The notes: a model not told the origin generated them from the letters alone. A stretch of DNA of 64,000 nucleotides from Flavobacterium branchiicola (GCF_018383905.1 NZ_JAGYWA010000004.1:248001-312000), one strand, 5' to 3'; numbered from the stretch's first letter, positions 24,706-33,822 are shown. A program made the numbers and translations.

Positions 24706-27700
24706 AGACTATTGGAATATAAATATCAAAAATAGCACCTTTATTAAGTTCTCCGGTTGCGGTGATAATTCCGTTATGATTTTCGACAATCTTTTTTACA
24801 ATTGCCAGTCCAATTCCGGTTCCGGTATATTCGATTTTTCCATGAAGACGCTGAAATACTTCAAATATTTTGGAGCTGTATTGTTGTTCAAAACCAATTC
24901 CGTTATCAGAAATTTTAATATGGCAATACATTTGTCCCTTTACAAGTGCCGGATTATTTAGTGCTTCAGCTTTTTCAATTTTACTATTAATTTCGATGCG
25001 AGGCAAAACATCCGGATCTGAAAATTTAAGTGAATTACTTACCAGATTATACAACAATTGTCTGAACTGAAACGGAATAATCTTTACTTCGCAGTTTTCT
25101 CCGGAAATTATTACAGCATTTTTTTGTTCCAGTTCTTCTTTTAAATCTTCCTTTACATCTTCAATTATTTTAGAGAGTTCCGTTTTTACAAAGACTCTTT
25201 CCTGAATATTGGTGCGCGAATAGGAGAGAAGATCATTAATCAGTGTTTGCATGCGCTGTGCTGCATTTTGCATACGCTGAAATTTTTCTTTTCCGTTATC
25301 AGATAAATTCTGGTATTCTTTTTCTATAATTTGAGAAACAAAAGTCTGAATTTTTCGAAGTGGTTCCTGCAAGTCATGACTTGAAATATACGCAAACGAC
25401 TGAAGTTCCTGATTCATCTTTTCGAGCTCCGTATTTTTTTGTTCCAATTCCAAGGCATTCAGCTTTATTTTATCATCGGCTTTCTTTTTTTCCGAAAGAT
25501 CGTGTGTCACTTTAGAAAAACCAATAACCTGATTTTTTTTATTATGAACAGCCGTAATTACTACACTTGCCCAAAAGAGGGTTCCGTTTTTACGCACGCG
25601 CCAGCCTTCCTGTTTTGCTTTTCCCTGTTCGATAGCACGGTTTAAAAGCGTTTGCGGAAGATTTATTTTTCGATCTGCTTCGGTATAAAAAACAGAAAAA
25701 CTCTGTCCTATAATTTCTTCGGCTTTATAACCTTTAATTTTTTCAGCTCCTAAATTCCAGTTTTCAACAACACCTTCCTGATTAAGATATAAAATCGCAT
25801 AATCCTGAACTTCTTCAACCATTAAGTGATAACGTTCTTCACTTTTTTGAAGCGACTCATTCATAACAATAAGCTCTCTGGTTCGGGCGGTTACTTGTTG
25901 TTCAAGTTCGTGTGTAAAAGCTTTTTCGGTATGAATATCGGTAAAAGCACCAACCCATTTAATGATTTTGTTATCATTAAAAACAGGCTCGCCAATTACG
26001 GTATGCCATCTGTAGTTGCCATCATATCTTTTTATACGAACATCACATTTGTAAATTTCGCCTGTTTTTAAACTATGCCCCCAAATTTTCGCATTTTCGT
26101 CATAATCATCAGGATGAATCATGGCTCTCCACACTTCTTCTCCCGCGGGCTGAATTCCGGTATATTCTAACCATTTTCCGGAAGCAAAGAGAGAATTTCC
26201 ATTCTCATCTGTTTCCCAAATTAATTGCGGAATACTTTCCGTTAAGGAGCGAAAACGTTTCTCACTTTTTTCCAGTTCCTGCTGATAATTTTTTTCTTCG
26301 GTAATATCTCTTACTGTCCCCAGCAATTTTACCGGATTTTTTTCAGCATCAAAAAAGACTTTTCCTTTGGCCTCAATCCAGTGAATCGACTTATCGCCCC
26401 AGATTACTCTTAATTCGTAATTTATTATGCCCGTAACTAGTGCTTCATTGTAAGCCTGATTTCGTACCGATAAATCATCAGGATGAATATAAGTAAGTAT
26501 TTGCTCGTGCTTTAGATCGATATGGCTTTTATTGCCTGTAACAATTTCAACATAGCGATCAGAATAATGAATCTTATTTTCTTTTAAATTTAATTCCCAG
26601 GTACCAAGTTCGCTGGCTTCAACAATAATTTTCAGCCTTTCTTCGTTGAGTTCAATTTTTTTGCGGACTTCAACTTTTTCACTGACTTCGGTAACTGTTA
26701 CAATTATTCCTGAGATTTCTCCATTTTCTTCTTTCAGCGGATTATAAAGAAAATCAAAAAAGGAAGTCTCCAGTTTTCCAAAGCGTTTTAACGGAACCGG
26801 GACTTCGTTTCCATGAAATGGGATTCCGGTGGTAAGTACATTATTCAGAAGCTCATTTACGCTTTCTTTTACTTCAGGCAATGAATCAAATAAAGGTCTG
26901 CCAACAAAAGTTTCTTCATCCCGGTCAACCAATTTTAAATAGGCATCATTGGCCATTTCAACCATAAAATCACGGCCACGCAAAATAGTAATTCCTATTG
27001 GCGCTTGTTTTACAGTATCTCTAAAACGTTTGTCTGCTTCTTCTATTTTTTTCTTGGCAAGATTTAAATCTGTCAGATCGACTCCGGTATTCATTACGCC
27101 AAAGACATTTCCGTTGGTATCATAAAGCGGGGTAAGACTGTAGTTGAAGTAAAAGGTGTCGAGTTTTCCATCGACAACCAGATCTAATGGAGTATTTTTG
27201 GTGTGGAACGATTGACCGGTTTCAAACACAGTATTAATTTGTTCAAATACCAATTGATTATCCAACTCCGGAACCACATCTTTAAACGATTTTCCGATTA
27301 CATCATTTCCTTTTCCCCAAATTTTAATTATAGATTCGTTTGCCAGTTCTACAATCATTTCTTTTCCTGCATATACCGCAATCGGAAAAGGTGCATTTTC
27401 TACTAATTGTCTAATTTTTTGTTCACTATCTTCAATCTTTTTTCGACCCAGAATTTGAGTGGTTTTTTCGGTAGTTTCTACTACAGTTACTAAAATTCCA
27501 CCAACTTTTCCATCTACTTTTTTGATTGGAGTATAAGAGAAATTAAAATAGCATTCTTCATCAAATCCGTTTCTGTTTAATATTAATTTTAAATCAGAAA
27601 AACCGACCGCTTTACCGTTCATCACATCGTTGAACATTGGACCTATTGTATCCCAGATTTCCGAAAATGTTTCCCGCGAACTGTTTCCTAAAGCTTCAGG

Positions 27701-27940
27701 ATGTTTATTTAAACCTAAAATAGGTCGAAAAGCATCATTGTAAAGTTGTGTAAAATCGTCACCCCAGGCGATATACATTCCAATAGGATTGTTAAGCATG
27801 ATAGCAGCTACTGTGCAAAGACTTTGTGGCCAGACGTCAGGATTTCCTAAAGAAGTTTTGCTCCAGTCTTTAGCACGAATAAGTTCTCCCATTTCGTCAC
27901 CGCCTTCCAAAAAATAGTATTCTTCATTTATACGGCTCAT
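24704..27940 (-). CDS. Multi-PAS sensor histidine kinase
   Basis: A 1078-residue kinase without membrane helices, so probably cytoplasmic. About six PAS/PAC units occur in tandem. They are visible as repeated YNDAFRPILG, NESIIKIWG, DAYLKLVDRDEE, RDITEEKNYQ, FTDIHTEKAF and VTHDLSEKKKA segments over residues 20-825. A coiled coil leads to the H-box FAYISSHDLQEPLRKI (His855). The HATPase domain has LVSNSLKFS, ISDNGIGFEQQY and GTGIGLAIVKKI. The type is the light- or redox-style hybrid-free kinase often paired with a small receiver protein. Such a protein is encoded 13 bases upstream (27954-28397). The signals of the PAS domains cannot be assigned. Confidence 0.92.
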   Translation of the reverse strand: MSRINEEYYFLEGGDEMGELIRAKDWSKTSLGNPDVWPQSLCTVAAIMLNNPIGMYIAWGDDFTQLYNDAFRPILGLNKHPEALGNSSRETFSEIWDTIGPMFNDVMNGKAVGFSDLKLILNRNGFDEECYFNFSYTPIKKVDGKVGGILVTVVETTEKTTQILGRKKIEDSEQKIRQLVENAPFPIAVYAGKEMIVELANESIIKIWGKGNDVIGKSFKDVVPELDNQLVFEQINTVFETGQSFHTKNTPLDLVVDGKLDTFYFNYSLTPLYDTNGNVFGVMNTGVDLTDLNLAKKKIEEADKRFRDTVKQAPIGITILRGRDFMVEMANDAYLKLVDRDEETFVGRPLFDSLPEVKESVNELLNNVLTTGIPFHGNEVPVPLKRFGKLETSFFDFLYNPLKEENGEISGIIVTVTEVSEKVEVRKKIELNEERLKIIVEASELGTWELNLKENKIHYSDRYVEIVTGNKSHIDLKHEQILTYIHPDDLSVRNQAYNEALVTGIINYELRVIWGDKSIHWIEAKGKVFFDAEKNPVKLLGTVRDITEEKNYQQELEKSEKRFRSLTESIPQLIWETDENGNSLFASGKWLEYTGIQPAGEEVWRAMIHPDDYDENAKIWGHSLKTGEIYKCDVRIKRYDGNYRWHTVIGEPVFNDNKIIKWVGAFTDIHTEKAFTHELEQQVTARTRELIVMNESLQKSEERYHLMVEEVQDYAILYLNQEGVVENWNLGAEKIKGYKAEEIIGQSFSVFYTEADRKINLPQTLLNRAIEQGKAKQEGWRVRKNGTLFWASVVITAVHNKKNQVIGFSKVTHDLSEKKKADDKIKLNALELEQKNTELEKMNQELQSFAYISSHDLQEPLRKIQTFVSQIIEKEYQNLSDNGKEKFQRMQNAAQRMQTLINDLLSYSRTNIQERVFVKTELSKIIEDVKEDLKEELEQKNAVIISGENCEVKIIPFQFRQLLYNLVSNSLKFSDPDVLPRIEINSKIEKAEALNNPALVKGQMYCHIKISDNGIGFEQQYSSKIFEVFQRLHGKIEYTGTGIGLAIVKKIVENHNGIITATGELNKGAIFDIYIPIV

Positions 27941-27953
27941 GCTGTTAAACTAA

Positions 27954-28397
27954 TTAAGGTTGAAGAATAAAATGTTCACGTGAAGGTTGTTCTGAACTGT
28001 TTGTTTCTGCAATCGCTTTGCCGATTACATCTCGTAATTTATAAAAATCACCAGGTTTACGAATATAATGAGTTGCCCCTTTTTGATACATCAAATCAAC
28101 AATTTCAGTATCGAGAGAAGTAGAAAAGATAATTATAGGAAGTTCTTTTAATACATCGATTTCTTTAATTTCTTTGAGACATTCATGACCATTTTTACGA
28201 GGCATGTTTAAATCAAGAAAAAGAATATCAGGTAAATTGTTTGTCGAATTTTCTGCTAAATAATTCATCAGCTGCACACCATCATTAACCGTTACAAGTG
28301 TTACAGGAAGCAATAATTCATCAAGAGCTTCTTTAAAAAAAGAGCAATCGTCATCGTCATCGTCTGCTAGTAAAAGATTATAATGCTGTTTGTTCAT
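27954..28397 (-). CDS. Single-domain response regulator (Rcp1-like receiver)
   Basis: A 147-residue stand-alone receiver domain. An unusually long acidic stretch, ADDDDDDCSFF (residues 11-21), supplies the metal-binding pair. The phosphoacceptor is Asp62 in ILFLDLNMPRKNG. The conserved Thr/Ser is in IIFSTSLD and the Lys in YIRKPGDF. There is no output domain, so it must act through protein contacts. It is the first gene of a two-gene unit with the PAS kinase, and is probably its phospho-acceptor. Confidence 0.93.
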   Translation of the reverse strand: MNKQHYNLLLADDDDDDCSFFKEALDELLLPVTLVTVNDGVQLMNYLAENSTNNLPDILFLDLNMPRKNGHECLKEIKEIDVLKELPIIIFSTSLDTEIVDLMYQKGATHYIRKPGDFYKLRDVIGKAIAETNSSEQPSREHFILQP

Positions 28398-28774
28398 TTG
28401 GTAGTAGGATGTAATTTAGTTTTAAAGGCGAATTTTTATAAAAAAAAGAGAATAAATTTAAATGTATTCGACTAGTTTACGGGGCTGATTTATTATCAAT
28501 AAACGGCTTTTTTATCTGCTAATATAACGCTAATTTTTCAGGAAATTATTAATTTTAAGTAGCTATATTAATATATCAGCCATAAAATCCATAATTGAAA
28601 GCTTTTAACGTTTGCATTTCCTTTTTAAGAAAAGAAAGAAGTAAGATTATTTTTAGCAATAAAGAGTCGGTTTTTTGCTTTTCATTTTCATTTAAGAGCA
28701 TTTTTTTAGAGAAATTGTTCGATAATTTAATTTTTATCGTTAATTTTAAAGGATAGTTTTAAATACTTAAATAT
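28398..28774. other. Divergent intergenic region
   Basis: An AT-rich gap of 377 bases between the receiver gene (minus) and the DUF4440-like lipoprotein (plus). It presumably holds both promoters. I found no convincing promoter box, hairpin or repeat. Confidence 0.35.
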
Positions 28775-29245
28775 ATGAAAAACAGTACATTAAAAGGGGT
28801 TTTGTTGTCAGGTGTTTTAACTTTAATATTAGCCTGTAACACAAAAAAAGAAGAACCTGTTGTGGTTGATAAAGAAGCGATAAAAAAGGAAATCCAGGCT
28901 AAGGAAAATGACTTTGCCAGAGTTTATAATTCTGGAGAACTTACGAGTGTGGGCTATTATGCTGACGATGCTATAAGTTACTATCAAAACCACATTCCTT
29001 TGGTAGGAAAAGCTAATATCGTAGAATTTTTGAAGGAAAATGTCGGATCAAAATCAGATCAGATTGCATTTAAAACAGGTGAAATTTTTGTGTCAGATGA
29101 TGGAAATCAAGTAGTAGAAACAGGTGCTTTTGAAGTTACAGATTCTACAAAAACCATTATAAATACAGGAAACTATATGAGTTTGTTTGTTAAGAGAGAT
29201 GGTAAATATGTCTGTGTAAGAGATATGAGCGTTTCAGATCAATAA
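28775..29245 (+). CDS. SnoaL/DUF4440-like lipoprotein
   Basis: A 156-residue lipoprotein with a signal ending LTLILAC (Cys21), then a charged linker and a cone-shaped NTF2-like domain. The EIQAKENDFARVYNSGELTS opening, YYADDAISY, and the closing YMSLFVKRDGKYVCVRD are typical of DUF4440/SnoaL-like proteins. This fold often binds small ligands, and catalysis is not assured. The gene stands alone, between a regulator pair and a terminator. Confidence 0.8.
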   Translation: MKNSTLKGVLLSGVLTLILACNTKKEEPVVVDKEAIKKEIQAKENDFARVYNSGELTSVGYYADDAISYYQNHIPLVGKANIVEFLKENVGSKSDQIAFKTGEIFVSDDGNQVVETGAFEVTDSTKTIINTGNYMSLFVKRDGKYVCVRDMSVSDQ

Positions 29246-29260
29246 TATATTGTGTACATA

Positions 29261-29310
29261 AAAAAAACAGATTGGATGAAATTTAATTTTCATATCCAAT
29301 CTGTTTTTTT
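29261..29310. terminator. Bidirectional terminator
   Basis: A run of seven A plus CAGATTGGA (29261-29276) pairs with TCCAATCTG plus seven T (29295-29310), a 16-bp stem. It sits between the convergent lipoprotein gene and the Gly/Ser-rich protein gene and fits both. Confidence 0.88.
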
Positions 29311-29326
29311 GTGCTTTTATGTTTTA

Positions 29327-30475
29327 TTAGCGTCTGCGTCCTCCGCCGCCTCCGCCAAAGCCACCGCCGCCACTAAAACCTCCTCCACCGCCAGATCTGG
29401 TTCGGCCTCCGGAATTAAAATTCGAAGAACTGCGATTTGATGATGATGGTGATGAAAAGCTGCGATCTGATGTTCCTGCCGATGGTCTGCTTGCAGATGA
29501 ACCTCGATTAGAGCTTCTGTCTGAAGTTCCTGCGGAAGCTCTGTTTGAAGTTCCTGTAGAAGCCCTGTTAGAAACTCCTGTAGAAGCACGATTTCCAGTT
29601 GATGCTCTGTCTGATACTCCTGCACCAGCTCTATTGGAAACGCCTGTATTAGTTGCTCTGTTTGAGACACTATTTCCATAACGTCCACCATTGTTATTCC
29701 GTGCAACAGTATTCGATCTCGATCTGTTGCTATTGTAATGATTAATGCTGTTTCTGTTATTGATCACAATATTATTGTGTCCGCCATAATGACCTCCGTG
29801 ATAGCCATAATGCCCACCGTGATACCAATGATTATGACGATAAATTCCTACTGCCAAAACGGTAAAGGCAGCAAAGTAAGGAGGATAATAGCCATAGTAA
29901 TAGGGTGGATAATAAGGTACATAAGCAGGAGAATATACATATTGAACAATTGGTGCCTGCTCAATAATTACTGTAGTTGCGGGAGAACTTACAGTAACAG
30001 GATTATCACCTTTGTAAGCCGGATTTGCAGTTACTGCGGCGACATCTTTTTTGGGTTCAATAACATAATTTTTTCCATAGAGATCTTCATCCCCAACAAT
30101 TTGTAATGAAACCTTGCCATTTTTATCTTTGTCAACCAATATTACGGCTACGTCCTGATTTTCGCTTTTACTAACTGCGACCTGAAGAACAAAAGTATAG
30201 GAGTTGTCTTTTTTGTTGGTAACTACTTTTATAAAATCGACCTTTTTATCAAGGTTGAGATCCAGATTATTAATTCCTGTTTCTTTAAGGTTTAATTTTT
30301 TTTCAAAATCTTCAATAGTTTTTGATTTTTGAAAGAGAGCCAATACCGCATAGAGATCTAAGTTATCTCCGGGCAAGCCTAGAGGAGGCTCTGTATCTTC
30401 TTCCGCTTGAGAGAATACGGATGGACTAGTTAAACTTATTCCAACCACTAAAAACAAGAATAGAATTTTTTTCAT
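29327..30475 (-). CDS. Secreted protein with low-complexity Asn/Arg/Ser/Gly tail
   Basis: A 382-residue exported protein (signal MKKILFLFLVVGISLTSPSVFSQ). Residues 25-145 form a conserved-looking domain (FEKKLNLKETGINNLDLN, then DFIKVVTNKKDNSYTFVLQV and VAVILVDKDKNGKVSLQIVG). A tyrosine/proline-rich segment, AYVPYYPPYYYGYYPPY, follows, with a hydrophobic stretch and His/Gly repeats (GGHYGYHGGHYGG). The last 150 residues are imperfect repeats of SNRAS-T/G-x with a GGGFSGGGGFGGGGG end. The C-terminal composition suggests a disordered surface or RNA/metal-contacting region. The function is unknown. The tail is encoded by a DNA tract with tandem-like repeats (about 29450-29660) that could vary in length. 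Confidence 0.75.
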   Translation of the reverse strand: MKKILFLFLVVGISLTSPSVFSQAEEDTEPPLGLPGDNLDLYAVLALFQKSKTIEDFEKKLNLKETGINNLDLNLDKKVDFIKVVTNKKDNSYTFVLQVAVSKSENQDVAVILVDKDKNGKVSLQIVGDEDLYGKNYVIEPKKDVAAVTANPAYKGDNPVTVSSPATTVIIEQAPIVQYVYSPAYVPYYPPYYYGYYPPYFAAFTVLAVGIYRHNHWYHGGHYGYHGGHYGGHNNIVINNRNSINHYNSNRSRSNTVARNNNGGRYGNSVSNRATNTGVSNRAGAGVSDRASTGNRASTGVSNRASTGTSNRASAGTSDRSSNRGSSASRPSAGTSDRSFSSPSSSNRSSSNFNSGGRTRSGGGGGFSGGGGFGGGGGGRRR

Positions 30476-30862
30476 AATATGTGGATTTTTATATTGCTAC
30501 TGCAAGTTAATTAATATTATGCAGATAAAAAAGCTTTGAATTTAATTTTGAGTAGGTAAGGGTCTTTAAATCAGTATTTTAATTTTCCTCTTTTAAACGA
30601 AAGCCAATGTGTAGTGCATTTTTTAAAATATGCGGCTTTTGTAATATGGAACCTGATTCTCTTTTGTTACCTCAAAATGGAGTGTTCTATTAAGATTTTA
30701 AACAGGCTTTTATAGTATTTATTTTCATTAAGGCAAAATTAAATAGATCTTATTATGTTGTTTTTTAGACTTTTAAGGTGTCTGTGCTGTTAATTGCTGA
30801 ACTACATTTGCACCTGAAAATGAATAGCTATTAAGCTTACTTTAAAATTTAAATACCACATT
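30476..30862. other. Divergent intergenic region with a -7 box
   Basis: A gap of 387 bases. TACATTTG at 30803-30810 is an exact TAnnTTTG -7 match pointing to the L,D-transpeptidase-like gene at 30863, but no well-spaced TTG lies upstream of it. Nothing else stands out. Confidence 0.45.
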
Positions 30863-31462
30863 ATGAAAATTTTCAATTTTGCCTTATTTATTTTTGTTTC
30901 TTTTTTTGGAACTCCAAAAAATATGCTTAACAAAGAAGATTTATCAAGTTCTGATATGGAACGATTTAGCACTCAGCTTACCGAAGTTAAAAAGGTCATC
31001 AGTTCCAACCCTTCTTATAGTTCTAAAATTGCTTTTTTTGTTGATATGAAAATCAAATCCGGAAAAAACCGATTCTTTGTTTATGATCTGGTAAATAATA
31101 AAATTATAGATGAAGGACTTGTAGCACATGGTAGCGGCTCGGAAACTTCAATTAAAGGAGAATTAAAATTTAGTAACGAACCCAATTCTAATGCCACTTC
31201 TCTGGGATGTTATGCTGTTGGGAAATCGTATAAAGGGATATTTGGAAAAGCGTACAAGTTATCAGGTTTAGAAGAAACAAACAGTAATGCCTTTAAGAGA
31301 GCTGTAGTTTTGCATTCTTATTCTGCAGTTCCAGAAATGGAGCAGGATTATTATATCTCCAGAAGTAAAGGTTGTCCGATGGTGAGTGAAGTCTTTTTTG
31401 AAAGACTCGAAAAAATCATAGACAGTTCAAAATCTAATATTATTTTAAGTATATATTATTAA
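30863..31462 (+). CDS. Murein L,D-transpeptidase catalytic domain protein (YkuD_2-like)
   Basis: A 199-residue exported protein with a hydrophobic N-terminus (FNFALFIFVSFFG). It belongs to the second YkuD-like family: an FFVDMKIKSGKNRFFVYDL opening, VAHGSGSET, TSLGCYAVGKSYKG, VVLHSYSAVPE, and the catalytic motif SKGCPMVS with Cys171. It should act on peptidoglycan stem peptides in the periplasm, as a transpeptidase or carboxypeptidase. It is a single gene with its own -7 box and a hairpin terminator. It is unrelated in architecture to the YcbB-like enzyme at 16713-18329. Confidence 0.88.
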   Translation: MKIFNFALFIFVSFFGTPKNMLNKEDLSSSDMERFSTQLTEVKKVISSNPSYSSKIAFFVDMKIKSGKNRFFVYDLVNNKIIDEGLVAHGSGSETSIKGELKFSNEPNSNATSLGCYAVGKSYKGIFGKAYKLSGLEETNSNAFKRAVVLHSYSAVPEMEQDYYISRSKGCPMVSEVFFERLEKIIDSSKSNIILSIYY

Positions 31463-31549
31463 GCAATTGGTTTTTAACAGTTGCTGGTGAGTTGAGTGTG
31501 AAATTTAAAAACAGAGTATATGTAGTGTAGAAAGTTGTTGTGTTTTTTT

Positions 31550-31583
31550 AAGCCTGTAGAATTATATTTTACAGGCTTTTTTT
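31550..31583 (+). terminator. Terminator after the YkuD_2-like gene
   Basis: AAGCCTGTA (31550-31558) pairs with TACAGGCTT (31570-31578), followed by a run of T residues. Confidence 0.85.
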
Positions 31584-31658
31584 ATGGATTGAATTGACTG
31601 ACAAGTATTTTAAAACGAAAAAAGGGTAAAAGGTAAATTGTTTTTGCTAAAAAAAAAC

Positions 31659-31700
31659 AAATAATAAAAGAATGTTCATTCATTTATTATTTTATCTTTG
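31659..31700 (+). promoter_or_regulatory. Palindromic operator next to the -7 box of the tetR operon
   Basis: AAATAATAAAAGAATG (31659-31674) and CATTCATTTATTATTT (31677-31692) match as inverted repeats in 15 of 16 positions across a two-base spacer. TATCTTTG, an exact TAnnTTTG -7 box, starts immediately afterwards (31693-31700), 14 bases before the ATG. Such a site would let the TetR protein block its own operon. Confidence 0.7.
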
Positions 31701-31714
31701 TCAAAAAATAAGCT

Positions 31715-32311
31715 ATGAGAGTAAGAGATATCGACAAAGAAAAACTGGTAATTGAAATGGCGATCGATCAGATCGTACAGGAAGGATTTCAAGGATTTAG
31801 TATGAATAAGCTAGCGAAGGCTTGTTCGATTTCTGTTGGTACACTCTACATTTATTATGCTGATAAAGATGATTTAATTCAGAAAATAGGAGCCAGTATG
31901 GCGCTGAAGTTTTTTACAAGAACAATAAAAGACTTTTCGCCTGAAATGTCATTCGAAGAAGGTTTGTGGAAACAATGGGAAAACCGCGCCAACTTTGCAA
32001 TGAAATATCCTAAAGAAGTTGCCTTTTTTGAGATCATCAAACATTCGCCGCATGGAGAAATCATTTTAGATTCTATAAAAGAATTTGCTGATTTCAGAGC
32101 AATAATGACCCAATTTACCGATAATGCATTACGAAACAAAGAACTTCTCCCAATGAGTTTTGAGGCATTTTGGTGTGTGGCTTACGGACCATTATACACT
32201 TTGTTAAACATGCATGCCGAGAAAAAAAGTATGGGCGGGAAACCTTTTGTACTTACTAAAGAAATTATGAAAGAAGCTTTTACAGCTACAATTAAAGGAC
32301 TTAAACCATGA
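31715..32311 (+). CDS. TetR/AcrR family transcriptional repressor
   Basis: A 198-residue regulator. The N-terminal helix-turn-helix is classic: MAIDQIVQEGFQGFSMNKLAKACSIS is split by the turn and followed by VGTLYIYYADKDDLIQK. The C-terminal ligand-binding part is helical (WENRANFAMKYPKEVAFFEI). It is the first gene of an operon with a small HMA-like protein and an MFS exporter, which suggests it controls that exporter in response to a toxic ligand. A long palindrome overlaps its promoter (31659-31692). Confidence 0.93.
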   Translation: MRVRDIDKEKLVIEMAIDQIVQEGFQGFSMNKLAKACSISVGTLYIYYADKDDLIQKIGASMALKFFTRTIKDFSPEMSFEEGLWKQWENRANFAMKYPKEVAFFEIIKHSPHGEIILDSIKEFADFRAIMTQFTDNALRNKELLPMSFEAFWCVAYGPLYTLLNMHAEKKSMGGKPFVLTKEIMKEAFTATIKGLKP

Positions 32312-32317
32312 GAAACT

Positions 32318-32545
32318 ATGGAAACAGATTTAAATACAATACATATATTTAAAACCAACATTAGTGCAATTGACTCCAATTGCGCGGCACATTCCGCACT
32401 AAACAATCACGAAGAGATACAACAATGGAGTATTGATTGTGAAGATATAGACTGCGTTCTTCGTGTGGTTTCAGAACAATTAAAACCAGAAGAAATTATA
32501 ACCTTAATAAGTGATTTAGGCTTTGAATGCCAGGAATTATCTTAA
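32318..32545 (+). CDS. Small HMA-like (ferredoxin-fold) protein without CxxC
   Basis: A 75-residue protein starting six bases after the tetR stop. The order of strands and helices (IHIFKTNIS, EEIQQWSIDCEDIDCVLRVV, EEIITLISDLGFECQEL) follows the beta-alpha-beta-beta-alpha-beta pattern of heavy-metal-associated domains, but the metal-binding CxxC is absent. Three cysteines lie elsewhere (NCAAH, IDCEDIDC). Similar small proteins accompany transporters in many Bacteroidota. A role as a chaperone or regulator of the exporter downstream is inferred. Confidence 0.65.
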   Translation: METDLNTIHIFKTNISAIDSNCAAHSALNNHEEIQQWSIDCEDIDCVLRVVSEQLKPEEIITLISDLGFECQELS

Positions 32546-32565
32546 ATAAAATTCAACATTAAAAA

Positions 32566-33813
32566 GTGGAAAAAACTACTATAGAAAGCCCGGCTTTCAC
32601 CTTACATCAAAAAATAATTATTGCCATACTGGCGCTTTTACAATTTACGGTCATACTCGATTTTGTTGTAATTTCTCCTTTGGGAGATATACTAATGAAA
32701 AAATTAGATATGACGACCTCAGATTTCGGTTTTGCAGTTTCGGCTTATGCTTTTAGTGCCGGTATTTCCGGACTTTTGGCAGCAGGATTTGCAGATAAAT
32801 TTGACAGAAAAAAACTGTTGATTTTCTTTTACATCGGATTCATTATCGGAACCGTTTTTTGCGCATTGTCTTCAAGTTATCATATGCTGCTTATGGCGCG
32901 AATTTTTACCGGACTTTTTGGAGGCGTCATAGGTTCGGTTTCATTAGCAATCGTAACCGATTTATTCGTCATTCATCAACGCGGACGTGTTATGGGATTT
33001 ATTCAAATGGCTTATGCATCAAGTCAGATTCTCGGTATTCCAATGGGATTGTATTTTGCCAATCACTGGGGCTGGCACTCCACCTTTATTATGATTGCCG
33101 TTTTAGGTTTATTGATTCTAGCGGCGGTTTTAACGCAATTGCCTGCAATTACAAAACACTTAGAATTACAATCGGATAAAAGTCCGTTTTTGCACCTTTG
33201 GCATACCTTGAGCAACAAACAATATCAGGTTGGTTTTGCTGCCATTGCTTTTCTTTCTATTGGAGGTTTTATGCTTCAGCCATTCGGGAGTGCTTTTTTA
33301 GTAAACAATATTCATATCAGTCAGGAAGAACTTCCAATGGTATTTTTCTTTACCGGACTTTCAGTTCTTTTTATTATGCCACTTGTTGGGAAACTAAGTG
33401 ATAAAGTAAGTAAGTTTAAATTGTTTGCCGCAGGATCTGTACTTTCAGTAATTATGATTTTAATTTATACTAATCTAAGTCCCATTCCGCTTTGGCAAGT
33501 TGTAGTCTTAAATATGATTTTGTTTATGGGAATCATGAGCCGAATGATTCCGGCTACAACCTTAAACACTGCAATTCCGGAGATGAAAGACCGCGGTGCT
33601 TATATGTCAATAACTTCTTCACTACAGCAAATTGCGGGTGGAATAGGTGCAGTAAGCGCCGGATTTATTGTACATCAGCAAACCAAAACATCACCATTAG
33701 AACATTATGATATGTTGGGTATTGTAGTGTCAATCGTAACTTCATTTAGTATATTTCTTATCTGGAGAGTTAGTAAACTTGCCAATGAAAAATCTAAAGA
33801 AGGAAAGATTTAA
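32566..33813 (+). CDS. MFS transporter, 12-TM drug exporter type
   Basis: A 415-residue inner-membrane transporter with a GTG start at 32566, 20 bases after the HMA-like gene. Twelve hydrophobic segments are visible. MFS motif A-like residues occur as AAGFADKFDRKKLLIFFY between helices 2 and 3, and GKLSDKVSKFKLF mirrors it in the second half. IVTDLFVIHQRGRVMGF is another family signature. It is the probable effector of the TetR-controlled operon. Its last 51 coding bases are duplicated exactly at 38021-38071 (see the direct-repeat entries), so this 3' end is the apparent target or scar of a recombination event. Confidence 0.9.
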   Translation: MEKTTIESPAFTLHQKIIIAILALLQFTVILDFVVISPLGDILMKKLDMTTSDFGFAVSAYAFSAGISGLLAAGFADKFDRKKLLIFFYIGFIIGTVFCALSSSYHMLLMARIFTGLFGGVIGSVSLAIVTDLFVIHQRGRVMGFIQMAYASSQILGIPMGLYFANHWGWHSTFIMIAVLGLLILAAVLTQLPAITKHLELQSDKSPFLHLWHTLSNKQYQVGFAAIAFLSIGGFMLQPFGSAFLVNNIHISQEELPMVFFFTGLSVLFIMPLVGKLSDKVSKFKLFAAGSVLSVIMILIYTNLSPIPLWQVVVLNMILFMGIMSRMIPATTLNTAIPEMKDRGAYMSITSSLQQIAGGIGAVSAGFIVHQQTKTSPLEHYDMLGIVVSIVTSFSIFLIWRVSKLANEKSKEGKI

Positions 33814-33815
33814 TT
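33763..33815. repeat. 53-bp direct repeat, left copy (3' end of MFS gene)
   Basis: Bases 33763-33815 are identical to 38021-38073. They cover the last 17 codons of the MFS gene (the final residues NEKSKEGKI), including the stop codon, and two bases beyond it. The right copy is a pseudo-end with no gene in front of it. Confidence 0.9.
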
Positions 33816-33822
33816 ATCATTA

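Noticed and set aside
24671..24961. Plus-strand frame after the AI-2E gene (96 residues)
   Set aside because: It runs through the terminator and antisense to the conserved ATPase domain of the PAS kinase.
29317..29706. Open frame on the minus strand, overlapping the tail of the Gly/Ser-rich protein gene in another frame (repeated LQELQTELPQ)
   Set aside because: It is a shadow of the repetitive coding DNA of 29327-30475. The real frame has a signal peptide and a domain, and the shadow does not.
29738..30106. Antisense frame (122 residues) within the Gly/Ser-rich protein gene
   Set aside because: Low-complexity Ile/Ser/Asn-rich translation opposite a supported gene, with no start context.
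32859..33710. Plus-strand alternative frames inside the MFS gene (106, 67 and 72 residues)
   Set aside because: They are out of frame with the transporter and read as scrambled aromatic-rich peptides with no motif.
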